Translations under genes and position numbers: made by a program
Part shown: positions 43,700-55,800 of the stretch, piece by piece
Position numbering within the stretch: the first letter of the stretch is position 1
Layout of the letters: each line of letters starts with the position of its first letter
Assembly (NCBI GenBank): GCA_039566865.1
Contig: CM076960.1
Coordinates: 10,640,501-10,704,500, forward strand
DNA from: Aurelia coerulea
Lineage: Eukaryota; Cnidaria; Scyphozoa; Semaeostomeae; Ulmaridae
Direction: 5' to 3'
Length of the DNA: 64,000 nucleotides
Notes under the pieces: model-generated
Told to the model about the DNA's origin: nothing
The model's input: the letters and a program-made list of their open reading frames with translations, nothing else
The model's database searches: none

Positions 43700-45003
43700 A
43701 ATTCAATTCAATTCATTTCATTTCATTTCATTTTCATTTTCATTTTTAATTGTTTAACCACGGTAGCCCAGTCATCCTCATTTATAGTTAATCTAAAAAT
43801 ATGATCTAAATAGAAATGTTCCGAAATTAATAATCAAAAATAAAATAAAAGATAAACCAAAAACCCTCTACAATTTCTTGTCTAGCCTCTTTTTGAAGGT
43901 TAAAAGCGAGGGTGCATGTTTGACATTTGAGCTTAATTGGTTCCAAAACTTAGGCCCACGAAATGAACTGCCCATTTGACGTTTTGAAGAAAGGAGCACG
44001 CAAGTCAGCTTCGGTGTTTCTTAGTCTCATTGTGTTACGAGCTGAATTTTTTACAAATAACTCAGACAGATATTCGGGCACAAGACTATTTGTTGACTTG
44101 CACATTATAATCGCTGTTTCACTTTGAATAATGTCCGAGATAGTTGGCCATTTCAGCCTTTTAATCAGACCAACTGCTGAAAGATCATAGCTGCTCTTTG
44201 TAGAAATTCTGGCAGCTCGATTTTGTAATTTTTGGAGGGTATCAATTTGAATTTTACCACAACATCCCCAAACTGAGCAACAATAACGGAAGTGGGGTTC
44301 AACAATTCCTCTGTACATCTTACTGAGCGTTTCCTCAGAGAGAAGTTTCTTTGCATACTTCAGAAAACCTAAGGCTCGAGATACTTTTGTTTTCATAAAC
44401 TTTATATGCTCATTCCAGACACGATGACTGTCAAACTGACCACCAAGGTATTTAGTCCTCTTGACAGTCTTTATCTGTGTGCCATTTATAGAAAAGAAAG
44501 GCTGGTCAACGACTTCATCACAAATCTTTTTAAACTTAGGATGGGATCCAACTATCATTGCGTGAGTCTTAAGGACGTTTGAGGATAGTTAGTTTCCGTG
44601 GAGCCAATCTCTTAAAAAATCTAGATTCTTCGTTGATAAATTGGTTAAGCTCTTTGATATTTGTTGATGCATATGAAAGACTGGTGTCGTCTGCATACAT
44701 AGTCACGTTGCAATTTCGCAGAGCAAGTGGGAGGTCGTTGATGTAGATTAAGAATAGCAGGGGACCAAGGCATGAGCCCTGTGGAGCACCACAGGGGACA
44801 TCCTTAGTCTGCGAAAGTGCACTATTGACTTTGCAGTATTGCCGTCTGTTGTTCAGATATGAAACAAACCAAGAATGTTCCAGACCAGTGATACCATACC
44901 TAATTAGCTTTTTTAAGGAGAACGTCATGATCTACAGTATCAAATGCATTCATTAGGTCGATTAATACATTTGCTGTGTATTTTCCGTTATCCATATTTA
45001 CGT
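43700..45003 (-). pseudogene. L2/CR1-like LINE, 3' portion (reverse transcriptase palm to tail)
   Basis: On the minus strand, from the foldback junction: 'NMDNGKYTANVLIDLMNAFD', 'DVPCGAPQGSCLGPLLFLIY', 'NVTMYADDTSLSYAS' (intact YADD), a break near 44580, then 'SINGTQIKTVKRTKYLGGQF', 'KTKVSRALGFLKYAKKL', 'QKLQNRAARI', and after a slip near 43975 'GPKFWNQLSSNVKHAPS' with 'FKKRLDKKL' and a stop near 43872. The 3' tail is a degenerate TGAAA repeat at about 43700-43745. The upstream parts lie at 48386-48541 and 51486-51810. Confidence 0.85.
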
Positions 45004-48000
45004 GACAGAGCGGAAACGATGCGCGCCTGCGCACTAATGTTGCCTAAATCGAAGGATGGAAGGCAAAAACTCACGCCGTCGAAATTCTGATCGAGCAGTG
45101 AAAATGAAATGTTTTCGATCGTAAAATGCTTCTTTGTGGCAGTTTATAGAGGGAAAATATTGATTACATGGTACACATCTTGTTCAGTTTTCTTTCGTCT
45201 TTCTGTTAAAGGTAAAAACATTTATGTAAGCGGAATATATTTCTGTCAAAATAGCTCAATGAAATTGCAAGTGAAAGCTAGGACTGGCAATTTCTCAAGT
45301 GTCGCCCCTATGAAAGTCCCAAACATAAGGCCGTTTCTTAACACATAAGGGATTTTATGCTTTTAATCTAAGAGGTGGGGATGCCTCCACCATATATCGA
45401 GAGTTCTCGTGAATCCAAGGTTGTTCTTGCTCGCAACACCGAAAGAAAGTCGAGGTTTGATTAATTTCGAAAATTTTCAACGCCCTCGAAATTTCAAAAC
45501 AGTGTTGATTCACGGCAGGGACCTTATTTGGTGGAAATTGCTTGAAATCACTTACCAATGAATGAATTCTTGTTAAAACCAGTTGCAAAATTTGTGTATC
45601 CTCCAAATACAAGAATTTTAGTCATAAATTGACAATTATTTGCGATGAATACCGGCAATGTTTCAAATAAATCCAGAAGTTTTGCCTAAAATGGGCTCCT
45701 TCCATGTTTCTAGTCGCTGGAGATGCTTCAAGTCGTCACTAAAACTCGACTGACGCGTAAAAGATATACTCTGAGTATTTAAAAATCAAAGACATGCCTT
45801 TTCTAGAAAAAAATAAGCTTCTCCACAACTTCTTCTTGCCAAAACAATGCCAAAAAAGTTATAAGAATTTCGCAAGGAGAACATGCTATTTCTCTGACGC
45901 GACAGTGTATTCGAATTTCGAATAACAGAGGGGCAAATATAAAGTTTTACAAAGGTTTCATCATAATTTTGAAAAATATTTTTCAAAGAAGCCAAATAGA
46001 CAAATATTTTCGAAATCCAAGATCAGGAGGGAAATTGATTTTCATCCATACACGTACTTTTTCATAAGAAATTGCCCATAGTATAAGAAACTCAACTCTC
46101 GGAGCGCCAAAAAATTAAGAAACTCCAGTACTGGGAAAATATACTATTTATTTTGATGAAGGTAATCCTTGACATATTTTTAAATTACTTTCCTTTGTTT
46201 CCTATATCATATTACTCGTATTAAGAAAAGGCTTAAAAAAGCCTTGTTTTGAAATATTCACGAGGGCACATGTAGTGAACAGTTATGGCTCGTGTTATGG
46301 AGCCTCTAAAGAAAGCCGTAAGAAATTCTGAGTACTCAAAATCTGATAATGTTAAGAAGCTTTCAGTACTGGCCCATATTCTTAGTTTCCTATGAAAAAA
46401 TACGTGCAATGTGTTTTTGATTACACTCTGCTATGAATTTAGAACGGTTTTCAGAAAAATGGAGAAAAAGGCCACTAAACTGACATATCAAATTTCTTCA
46501 AAAAGTATTTGAAATCTACCCAGCTGCAGTTTTGGAATGAGCAATAGAAATCTCGCATGCCTGAAGATCGTTCCGGATTGTTCTTTCCGGACTGTTCCGG
46601 AAGTTCAGTAACGGGACTCAAGCAACGGCGAGTGACGGGGCGGAATATGCGGAGGAAAGGAGAGATAGGAAAAGAGAGATAGGCTCTGGGACAGTTGATA
46701 CAATGCTTCGTTCCTGTGAGGTGTGATCATAAATAAACACGACAGAAAGTTGTCTGTGACATCTTTTCATCCTGCTCCTAAAATAGGAATATTGATTTTT
46801 ATTTGTTCAGAGCATGTCAAGAGTTCTTATCCCTCTTTCTGTCTTTCGTTGCTCGGACTTTTGTTCCTTTTCTTTGCCTCTCAATTCTTTTGGTTCTGGT
46901 ACCCAGGGAAATAAAACTTAAAATGGTTAAGACTACAACTGTAACTGAGGTGTCTTGGCAAGGGAAAAGATTATCATATTAATGTTTGTCAAATGCTTTC
47001 GATTCTTTAATTATAACCGCCCGTGTTTTAGGCATATTTGTTCAGATTGTCTAAGCAAGTTTCTGCAACAAAAGGGCCCGTACCAAAGCCTACTAAAAAT
47101 TAACAGCGAGAAAGCTATTCATTTTACGCTAAAAACATTTTGTTCAAAATCGTGCCTAAAGTGCAAAAGAAATATTAGTTTGGCCGGAAAAATATAAAAG
47201 GTCGTACAGCCAGGTAGACTTTCACTACTTTTTCGGGAAAACTTGAATGATCATTGGTAGAAAGTTTCTTGATTTTTTTAAATGTTTCCTAACTTTTTGA
47301 GTGGATTCTTTCCTTTCTGATCTTGACTTCTGTCTGTTATTTCAACTGCTATTTACTTGATTCATTTCGAAAACATTGGTCTATTTGGCTTCTTTGAAAA
47401 ACATTTTTCAAAATTATGATGAAACCTTTGTAAAACTTTATATTTACCCCTCTGTTATTCGAAATTCGAATACACTGTCGCGTCAGAGAAATAGCATGTT
47501 CTCCTTGCGAAATTCTTATAACTTTTTTGGCATTGTTTTGGCAAGAAGAAGTGGTGGAGAAGCTTATTTTTTTCTAGAAAAGGCATGCCTTTGATTTTTA
47601 AATACTCGGAGTATATCTTTTACGCGTCAGTCGAGTTTTAGTGACGACTTGAAGCATCTCCAGCGACTAGAAACATGGAAGGAGCCCATTTTAGGCAAGA
47701 CTTCTGGATTTATTTGAAACATTGCCGGTATTCATCGCAACTAATTGTCAATTTGTGACTAAAATTCTTGTATTTGGAGGATACACAAATTTTGCAACTG
47801 GTTTTAACAAGAATTCATTCATTGGTAAGTGATTTCAAGCAATTTCCACCAAATAAGGTCCCTGCCGTGAATCAACACTGTTTTGAAATTTCACGGGCGT
47901 TGAAAATTTTCGAAATTAATCAAACCTCGACTTTCTTTCGGTGTTGCGAGCAAGAACAACCTTGGATTCACGAGAACTCTCGATATATGGTGGAGGCATC

Positions 48001-48376
48001 CCCACCTCTTAGATTAAAAGCATAAAATCCCTTATGTGTTAAGAAACGGCCTTATGTTTGGGACTTTCATAGGGGCGACACTTGAGAAATTGCCAGTCCT
48101 AGCTTTCACTTGCAATTTCATTGAGCTATTTTGACAGAAATATATTCCGCTTACATAAATGTTTTTACCTTTAACAGAAAGACGAAAGAAAACTGAACAA
48201 GATGTGTACCATGTAATCAATATTTTCCCTCTATAAACTGCCACAAAGAAGCATTTTACGATCGAAAACATTTCATTTTCACTGCTCGATCAGAATTTCG
48301 ACGGCGTGAGTTTTTGCCTTCCATCCTTCGATTTAGGCAACATTAGTGCGCAGGCGCGCATCGTTTCCGCTCTGTC
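45004..48376. mobile_element. Giant foldback element with about 1-kb arms and 9-bp target duplication
   Basis: A 3373-bp element with ends GACAGAGCGGAAACGATG in both inward directions. The arms (45004-46015 and about 47365-48376) are nearly identical over about 1 kb; the loop is about 1.35 kb. It is flanked by TATTTACGT at 44995-45003 and 48377-48385. Identical open frames on the two arms (45355-45612 and 47768-48025) are arm duplicates without a known domain. The loop has no recognisable transposase. The 9-bp duplication suggests Mutator-like. Confidence 0.85.
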
Positions 48377-48385
48377 TATTTACGT

Positions 48386-48541
48386 ACCAGTCGTTTGTAG
48401 TCGCAAGCAGAAAGGTAACAACAGAATGTAACAATCGGAAAGCAGATTGATATGAGAACAGAAGTTTGTTTTGATTAGAAAATCATAGACTTGATTATAG
48501 ACCAACTTCTCGAACAGTCTGGCTAGAAATGGCAAGACAGA
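48386..48541 (-). pseudogene. LINE middle portion between two insertions
   Basis: Minus-strand reading 'SVLPFLARLFEKLVYNQVYD', 'FLIKTNFCSHIN', then a slip and 'TNDWYV', which joins 'NMDNGKYTA' across the foldback element. It follows '..SNYRPI' from 51486 across the pogo element. It is the RT fingers region of the same LINE. Confidence 0.85.
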
Positions 48542-48543
48542 TA

Positions 48544-51483
48544 TGGTAGGGTGGGGTAAGGTGGGTCTACGGGGTAAAGTGGGTCTATTGAGCTTGTTCG
48601 CAATTATGGATGCGCTCGTCAAACTGACTGATGATTTGGAATTTTTATCATGATTATCAAGGTGTGAGGTACCTGTTCATAGCAAAAATTGGGTTCAGAT
48701 AGAAAAGATTTCACTTTGTAAAATCATTTTGTGAAACGGCCTACTCAACCGGAAATTTACAGCACCAGTAAACTTTTGAAAATCTCTGCTCAGTTGCTTT
48801 GTTTGATCAAAACCTGAACTGGAAATGCAAGTTTGATCCTTTAGGGACGGTGTGATCGTTTGTTTCAAAAGAATTGAGACCTTCCTTATTTTCTGAAGAA
48901 TTTATCGCGAGGTGGGGCGATGTGGGTCTATTGGGGATTTCGCCACGACGCACAGTCAACGAAGCCTAGCATCAATTTTTCAGTCTAAGACATTCAAAAA
49001 CTAAATCGAACACGTGTTACAGTTGGTGTTACAGTTTTTTTGAATGGATGTTTCTAAGGCTAAGGCACTGTCGTAATCTTAACCAAAAGCAAATTGGATT
49101 TACAGAAATATCAACAGAAAAGTTGGGTTGAGAATCGGGATGCCTCGTACATATAAAAAAAACAGGCAAGCATTCGAATTACATCGAAAGAGACCTCCAG
49201 AGTGCGTTAAAATTGATCCTAGAACAGGGAAAATCGATATATTCCGTCAGCAAAGAAAAGGGTATACCGAAGGAAACTCTCCGCCGTTGGATAACGAACC
49301 CCCCATCAAAGGCTGGTGGAGGAAGGGGCCTAGTGTTGACTGTTAAAGATGAAGAGCAGTTAGTTGAAGCACTGACCTACTGTGCATCTAACGGCTTCTC
49401 TGAAGACCAGGACGATGTTGCAGAGATGGTGAAAACATTTCTAAAACTTACGGGGAGAAAAACGTGCTTTAAAGATGGGAGACCAGGCACAGACTGGATG
49501 ATCTCTTTTATCAGACGCCACAAAGAGCAACTGGGAACAAGGAAGGCAGAACTACTTACGAAGGCCAGGGCACAGAGCTCAACTCCGGAGGTGGTGGACA
49601 GTTTTTTCACCCTTTTGTCAGATATTGTCAATGAGAATAATCTAGGTCCAAACCAAATCTATAACCTGGATGAGACTGGGCTATCGAGTGATCCTAGATC
49701 AAAGAAAGTCCTTGTCCCTCGTGCATCCAAAGGTGCTTACTTGATGTCAGCTAGTGGCGGGAAGGCCATGTATTCGGTGCTATTTTGTGTTTCTGCTGCT
49801 GGAACGTGCATGCCCCCATTTGTCGTTTATAAGGGATTGCATTTGTATGGCAACTGGACCTTTGGAGGACCCCCCCAGGAGCCACGTACAGTGTTACCCC
49901 AAGTGGCTGGATGCAGGACTTTGTATTTGAGAGCTGGTTTATCAATAGCTTCATTTCACATGTTGCTGCAACCCCTAAACCAATTTTACTGATATACGAT
50001 GGGCATGGTAGTCATCTGACCTACAAAACTGTTTCAAAGGCCATGGAAAGTCAAGTCATAATCCTTTGTCTACCCCCAAATTGCTCTCATGCCCTACAAC
50101 CCCTTTATGTTGGCGTATTCAAGAATCTTAAGTGCGAATGGCGAAAGATCTTAAAGGACTGGTTTCGAGAGTCTCGTCTTGAAGCAATTGATAAATCTGT
50201 TTTTCTGACCCTCCTTAACAGTCTTTGGGGAAAGATGTCCAGCGCAGATATCATAAATAGATTTAGAGGATCTGGCATATTTCCTGTGGATAAAAGAAAG
50301 ACAGAGCACTGGATTGTAGCTGCCCCCCAGCATTCCCAAAATGAAGCAGTGTCTGGAATTAACGAGCTTGCAAGCCAATATCCAACCTGTCAGATGTCAC
50401 CAAGGGCTGCAATGCGTTCGGCTATATCCACCGTCCTAGCTCCAATGTTGTCACCAAAGTCAGCTGATGCGCTGAGTAATAAGAAGAGGAAAAGAACCCG
50501 AGTTCAAGCGCAATCTGGGCAAGTTCTAACGAGAGACGAAGTGATGTGCCGATTACTCGCAGAGCAGCAAAGTAGAGACGAAAAGAAAAAGCAAGGCAAC
50601 AGCAGAGGGAAGACGATTAAGAAGAACTTTAAAAGAAGAACAACGGAAGAAAATGGCTCTGCAGATTTTTGTGATCAAGAGATGGAAGAGGAACAGAGAT
50701 GTCATCGGTGTCAGGTAGTTTATGATGTGGAAGAAGAGCCTGATTGGATCGAATGTGAAATATGCGATAACTGGTGCTGCATCGATTGTAGACCACCTTT
50801 CATTGTGCCAAATCTTGACTACTTTATCTGTGCAGAATGCGAAAGACAAGTTTAGGTTAATTGACTGATTGGAAACATTCTCCATAGTTTGTGTTAGGCC
50901 ATAGATATAATTCCGGGCAGTTGCTTTTTATTTCAATTCAGGTTTTTGTGTGGATATTATTTGATGAGCTAAAAGGACCTTTTTGTTTTATTTTATTCGT
51001 TTGAGGCTTTTTTTAGAGTTTTTACAACAATGATATGTGCGAAACCCAAAGTAGGCCTCCCAAGTGCAACCAGCAAGGCTAGTCCACCTGAGATCACTCC
51101 GCATACTTTGTTAATTGTTTTGTAAAAGTGAGTTTTTAAGGTGAGAAATACCTCAGATATGAAGAAAGAATAGTCAAACAATAAAAGTTCAATGAAGATA
51201 TGAGTTAGTCAGTCATCTGTGTCCTTTTTTAAACAAAATTTTGAAAATAGGCCCACTTTCCCGTCCGTCGGGAAAAGTGGGCCTATTTTAGTTGCCTGAG
51301 AAAATAAATCGTTAAAAATATAAAAATATTTCTTTCAGAGTTGAGATTTTTTTAGAATAAACAAGAAGCATTGAATGTCAATTAAACGGAAAGTTTGAAA
51401 TTATTTGAGCATGTTTGTGGTTTTACCAGCGATGTCTTTTGAGATTTTGCTCAATTTAGGCCCACGTTACCCCCACCCTACCC
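48544..51483 (+). mobile_element. pogo-like DNA transposon, TA-flanked
   Basis: A 2940-bp element flanked by TA at 48542-48543 and 51484-51485, inserted in the LINE so that removal gives 'YRPISVLPFLARLF'. Ends read inward TGGTAGGGTGGGGTAAGGTG (left) and GGGTAGGGTGGGGGTAACG (right). Subterminal phrases with GTGGGTCTATT or its complement recur at about 48580, 48920 and 51250-51285. It carries one transposase gene. Confidence 0.85.
49140..50855 (+). pseudogene. pogo-family transposase with C-terminal PHD finger, frameshifted
   Basis: The transposase begins 'MPRTYKK', slips by one base in an A-run near 49155, and continues with a psq-type helix-turn-helix ('KLILEQGKSIYSVSKEKGIP', 'ETLRRWI'), a CENP-B-like domain ('GTDWMISFIRRHKEQL') and the DDE domain. 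First Asp 'IYNLDETGLS'; second 'ILLIYDGHGSH' after a one-base slip in a C-run near 49870. The third catalytic Asp is replaced in 'CSHALQPLYVGVFK' (family consensus QPLDVGVF), a GAT-to-TAT change. The C terminus is a PHD-like zinc finger ('CHRCQVVYD', 'WIECEICDNWCCIDC', 'ICAEC'). Two slips and the D-to-Y change make it inactive. Confidence 0.9.
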
Positions 51484-51485
51484 TA

Positions 51486-51810
51486 TAGGCCTGTAATTTG
51501 AACTGTCATCTTGGTAACCGCTCTTGAAGACACGGGCAACACGCGCATTTTCCAACTGTCTGGAAAAACTCCGTTAGCGAGAGAGAGGTTGAAAATGTCG
51601 CATAGGGACTCAACGGCCTTTAAAATGAGTGAATATGAAGCAAAATATGTAGATTGAAAATTCATGTTAGAATTCTCCAAAGTAAATAGATTCATGTTCT
51701 ATGCATCATTTTCTCAATGAAATCCCCTAAATGTGGGCCTGTAGCCACAAAAAAATCCGACAGGTAGAGTAAAATTTCCGACAAATGCCTTCTTGGGGGG
51801 CACCTTCTCC
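51486..51810 (-). pseudogene. LINE upstream portion (start of reverse transcriptase)
   Basis: Minus-strand reading 'FFVATGPHLGDFIEKMMHRT', then 'NLFTLENSNMNFQST', an apparent internal deletion, 'ILKAVESLCDIFNLSLANGV', 'FPDSWKM', a slip, and '..SNYRPI' at the pogo junction. It belongs to the LINE continued at 48386-48541 and 43700-45003. The 5' limit is uncertain. Confidence 0.75.
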
Positions 51811-52824
51811 CCCTCACTATGGTTTCGGCCCTACAGTTGATCGGATAACTACCTGAAGTTTGTACATAGTCAATATTGACTCTGGTTTGTGTAAGCAGAA
51901 GCTCCTGACATTGTAAAATGCCACTCAAATGCTGGCGGCCTAAATATAAGCAGGCAAAGCAGCGGTAATGTGATTTATTCAATTCTGTCGTGAAGAAATT
52001 TGTGATGACATTTGCCATAGGGTACCAGAGGAAATCAATGTTCCTTCCTATGAGTTTAGACCTCGAAGAACTGGATCAGGCGTTCGGAGCAATCCTTGTG
52101 TTCTTTTGGCATTCAAAACAATCGTGAGTATGTCGTTCAACCACAACATTCGAGCATCATTTAATTTTGAAGCAATTAGAACAAGGTGATTGAATTTGAG
52201 TGCAGTAATTATTGTTTTAATTGCAAAGGAACGTTGCAGGTATGAATACCCTTCGAATGACGCATCGCAGCTCTTCCGTGTGAAACCTTATTATTTATTA
52301 TCAATGGTGTTCAAATGGCTGCTACAAGCATGCGCTTCGCGGCAATAAGGGCTGATTTCATAACAATATAATCAGTGCTTTTGATTGATACATTATTTCA
52401 AAATGATAAGCAAATGTAGAATGAAAAATGACAGCAATTGTAGATACAAGGTTATGGCATAAATGAAACTACAAAAGCCAAACTTGCAAGTTACTTTCTG
52501 GATACTGGCTGGTAGTAATAGATCCCACAAGCACATGAAGCACTTTCCTGTGATAGAAAAAGCATCGATTTTTCGAAAACAAAGTTCTTGAATGCATTCC
52601 TTTTATTACCAAGGGTATTGCGACTGGTACTGGCACCGTTGCTTTATGCTATAATTTACCTACGCAGCTTCTTGACTCTTGTCTGCTATATAAACTGTAG
52701 GTCTCAAACAATTACCAGGATAGAGTGAAAGAACCAGAGCGCAATTACAATTTACAAATTTTGCAAGAATTATTGCTATTGCCATGGCTTAGATTTTTGC
52801 ATTTTCAAACATTTGAAGTTCAAA
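51811..52824. other. SLC22 intron; nothing recognised
   Basis: No coding or repeat structure that I can support. It ends with the left target duplication (AAGTTCAAA, 52816-52824) of the LINE that follows. Confidence 0.4.
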
Positions 52825-55800
52825 AATTAAACGAAGAAAAGATCTCGAAATTCTGCAGGAGACGGTTGTTGCTGAAATAACCATTTTGAGAAAAAAAAGT
52901 ATGTTCGTAGCAATCTATCGAAGTCCTAGTCAAAATAATGAAAAATTCAAAGTCTTCATGGATAAGCTGCAAATAATGTGCGATCACTTGCAACGAGAAA
53001 GGCCTTATTCAATCATAATGACTGGTGACTTCAACTGTCGATCTACACAGTGGTGGGGGGAAGATATTGAAACTTTACAGGGAACTGCTTTGGATGAGCT
53101 TCTCGAAACAAACAACTTATACCAGTTAATCGATGAACCAACAAACATGAGGGGTGAAAGCATGTCCTGTATAGATCTTGTCATCACTGACCAACCAAAC
53201 ATATTTATAGAGTCGGGAGTCCACCCTTCCCTTGATGATCACTGTCAACACCAAATAGTCTACGGTAAGCTGAACATTTCAATACCCCATCCACCCCCAT
53301 ATAAAAGGACGATATGGGACTATGCTAAGGCCAATACTCGCATGATTAGGGATCTCATAAGTGAAATTGATTGGCAATCAAGATTTGTGGGACTTAGTTC
53401 GAATGAAATGACAGAATTGTTCGCTAGCACCATATTCGCAATTCTTTCTGCAAATATTCCAAATAGAATAATAAAGGTCGATGACAAGGATCCACCATGG
53501 ATTACTTCTGAATTAAAAACTGCGATAAAACGCAAGCATAGGATCTTCAGAAAATACAAAGAGCGTGGCCGAAGGTTGGAGGACTGGAATCTAGTTAAAG
53601 AAGTCCGAAATGAAACTTCTAGATTGATCACCAAGGCTAAAGAGAACTACTTTGTGACCATGGGCCGTAAGTTGTCTGATCCTAACCAAGGCATTAAGGC
53701 TTACTGGGCGATTCTAAACAGATTGATAAATAAGAAAAAAACCTCGAATATCCCTCCGTTACTTGAAAATGGAATCTTCGTGACTAATTTACAAACAAAA
53801 GCAGATATCCTAAATGAGTATTTTGTCCAACAGTGCTCTACTATCTCGAACAGCAGCACTCTTCCGAACTTTCAACCAACGTGCAACGCTCTTCTGCAAA
53901 CTCTTGGCATAGACAGGGAAAAAGTAACGAAATTAATTCGTGCGCTGGACACCGCAAAGGCTCATGGATGTGATGACATGTCAATTTCAATGATTAAGAT
54001 CTGTGATACTTCAATCGTTGAACCATTGTGCTTGATTTTTGAAAAATGCCTTGAAACAGGAATCTACCCCTCCCTATGGAAAAAAGCGAACATTATCCCT
54101 GTTCATAAAAAAGAGAGTAGGCAGAGCAAAAAGAATTATCGTCCAATCTCTCTATTACCAATTTTTGGAAAAATCTTCGAAAAAATTATTTTTGACGTAC
54201 TTTATTGTCATCTGTGTGACCATGGGCTAATAACACCACATCAGTCTGGATTTCGACCTGGTGATTCAACGATCAACCAACTTTTATCTCTCACTCATAA
54301 AATTTACTGTGCTTTTGAGGAAATTCCTTCCAGAGAAACAAGAGCAGTCTTTCTGGACTTGTCGAAGGCCTTTGATAGAGTTTGGCATGAGGGGTTACTT
54401 TATAAGCTCAAATGTAGCGGTGTATCTGGAGATCTCTTGACCTTAATCCAAAATTTTTTAACTAATCGCCAGCAACGAGTTGTGCTGAATGGGAAAAGCT
54501 CACGATGGGCTACAGTATCTGCAGGGGTTCCACAAGGCTCTGTCTTAGGTCCTTTGTTCTTCCTGGTTTACATAAATGACATTGTTGACAACGTTCATTG
54601 TGATATTAAGCTTTTTGCTGACGACACGTCACTCTTCTCCGTTGTTCGGAATGATAGATCAAGTGAGGAACTAAACATGGATCTTGAGAGATTGCGTTTA
54701 TGGTCCTGGCAATGGAAAATGCACTTCAATGCGGAAAAAACAGAAGAAGTGATATTCTCCACTAAAAGGAATGTACCCTTCCACGATGTCTTAAAACTAG
54801 GAAATGAAGAAATTGATAGAAAAACAGAGCACAAGCACATCGGAATGATCCTTGACTCTAAGTTAAGTTTTCAAAGCCATATCAGGGAGGCTTTACTCAA
54901 GGCGAGGAGAGGGATAGGAATGATAAGGTACATTTCCAAATACGTGTCTAGAAATGTGCTTGATCAAGTTTACAAGCTTTATGTAAGACCCCATCTCGAC
55001 TATGGTGACATTATCTACCATAGGTATGACCCAAATATGAGATTAAGCGTCACAAAAAGACTCGAACAAACCCAGTATCATGCTGCATTAGCCGTAACTG
55101 GAGCATGGAGAGGTACAAATAGGCAAAAACTGTACGATGAACTAGGTTGGGAAGATCTATATCACAGAAGATGGTATAGACGCTTGTGTCATTTTTACAA
55201 TCTACGGAACACAGGTTCACCAGGGTACCTATTTGATAAAATACCACCTGAACGTGAGGAATCATACAACCTAAGACATCCTCGAGTATACGACCAGAAT
55301 AACGGAAGAACCATGCGTTTCTCGCATACATACTTTCAAAATGTTCTTTATGAATGGAATCTGCTAGACCGTGACATCAAAAATTCACAATCCATATCTG
55401 AGTTTAAACGGAAACTACTTGCAATCATAAGACCACCTAAAAACCCTGTTTATGATGTGTTTGATATAGAAGGTATCAAAAAGTTGACAAAGCTGCGTGT
55501 GAACTTCAGTGCGTTAAATGAGCACAGATATCGACACAACTTTGATTGTAGGAGCCCACTTTGCGTGTGTGGGAGAGGTATCGAGGATAACAAACACTTT
55601 CTCTTGCACTGCCACCAGTTTGATTTGATGCGCAGAGATCTCTTTCGCCAGCTCATTGCCTCTGGTATAGACATAAATGATCTGGATTCAAATACACTCT
55701 GCAATTTGCTTCTGTTTGGGAACCAGGATTTAAACATAGTTGAAAACAGAATCATCATATCATCATAGAAGCGACAATTTCTTTCATTGAAGCAACAGAG

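Noticed and set aside
46560..46620. TTCCGGA-rich short palindromes in the foldback loop as a regulatory array
   Set aside because: Only a few short imperfect copies; chance or local palindrome drift is sufficient.
45355..48025. Identical 85-residue frames at 45355-45612 and 47768-48025 as a duplicated gene
   Set aside because: They are mirror copies in the two arms of one foldback element and show no known domain.
49128..49346. Separate small gene at the start of the pogo element
   Set aside because: It is the first codons of the transposase followed by a shifted frame after a slip in an A-run.
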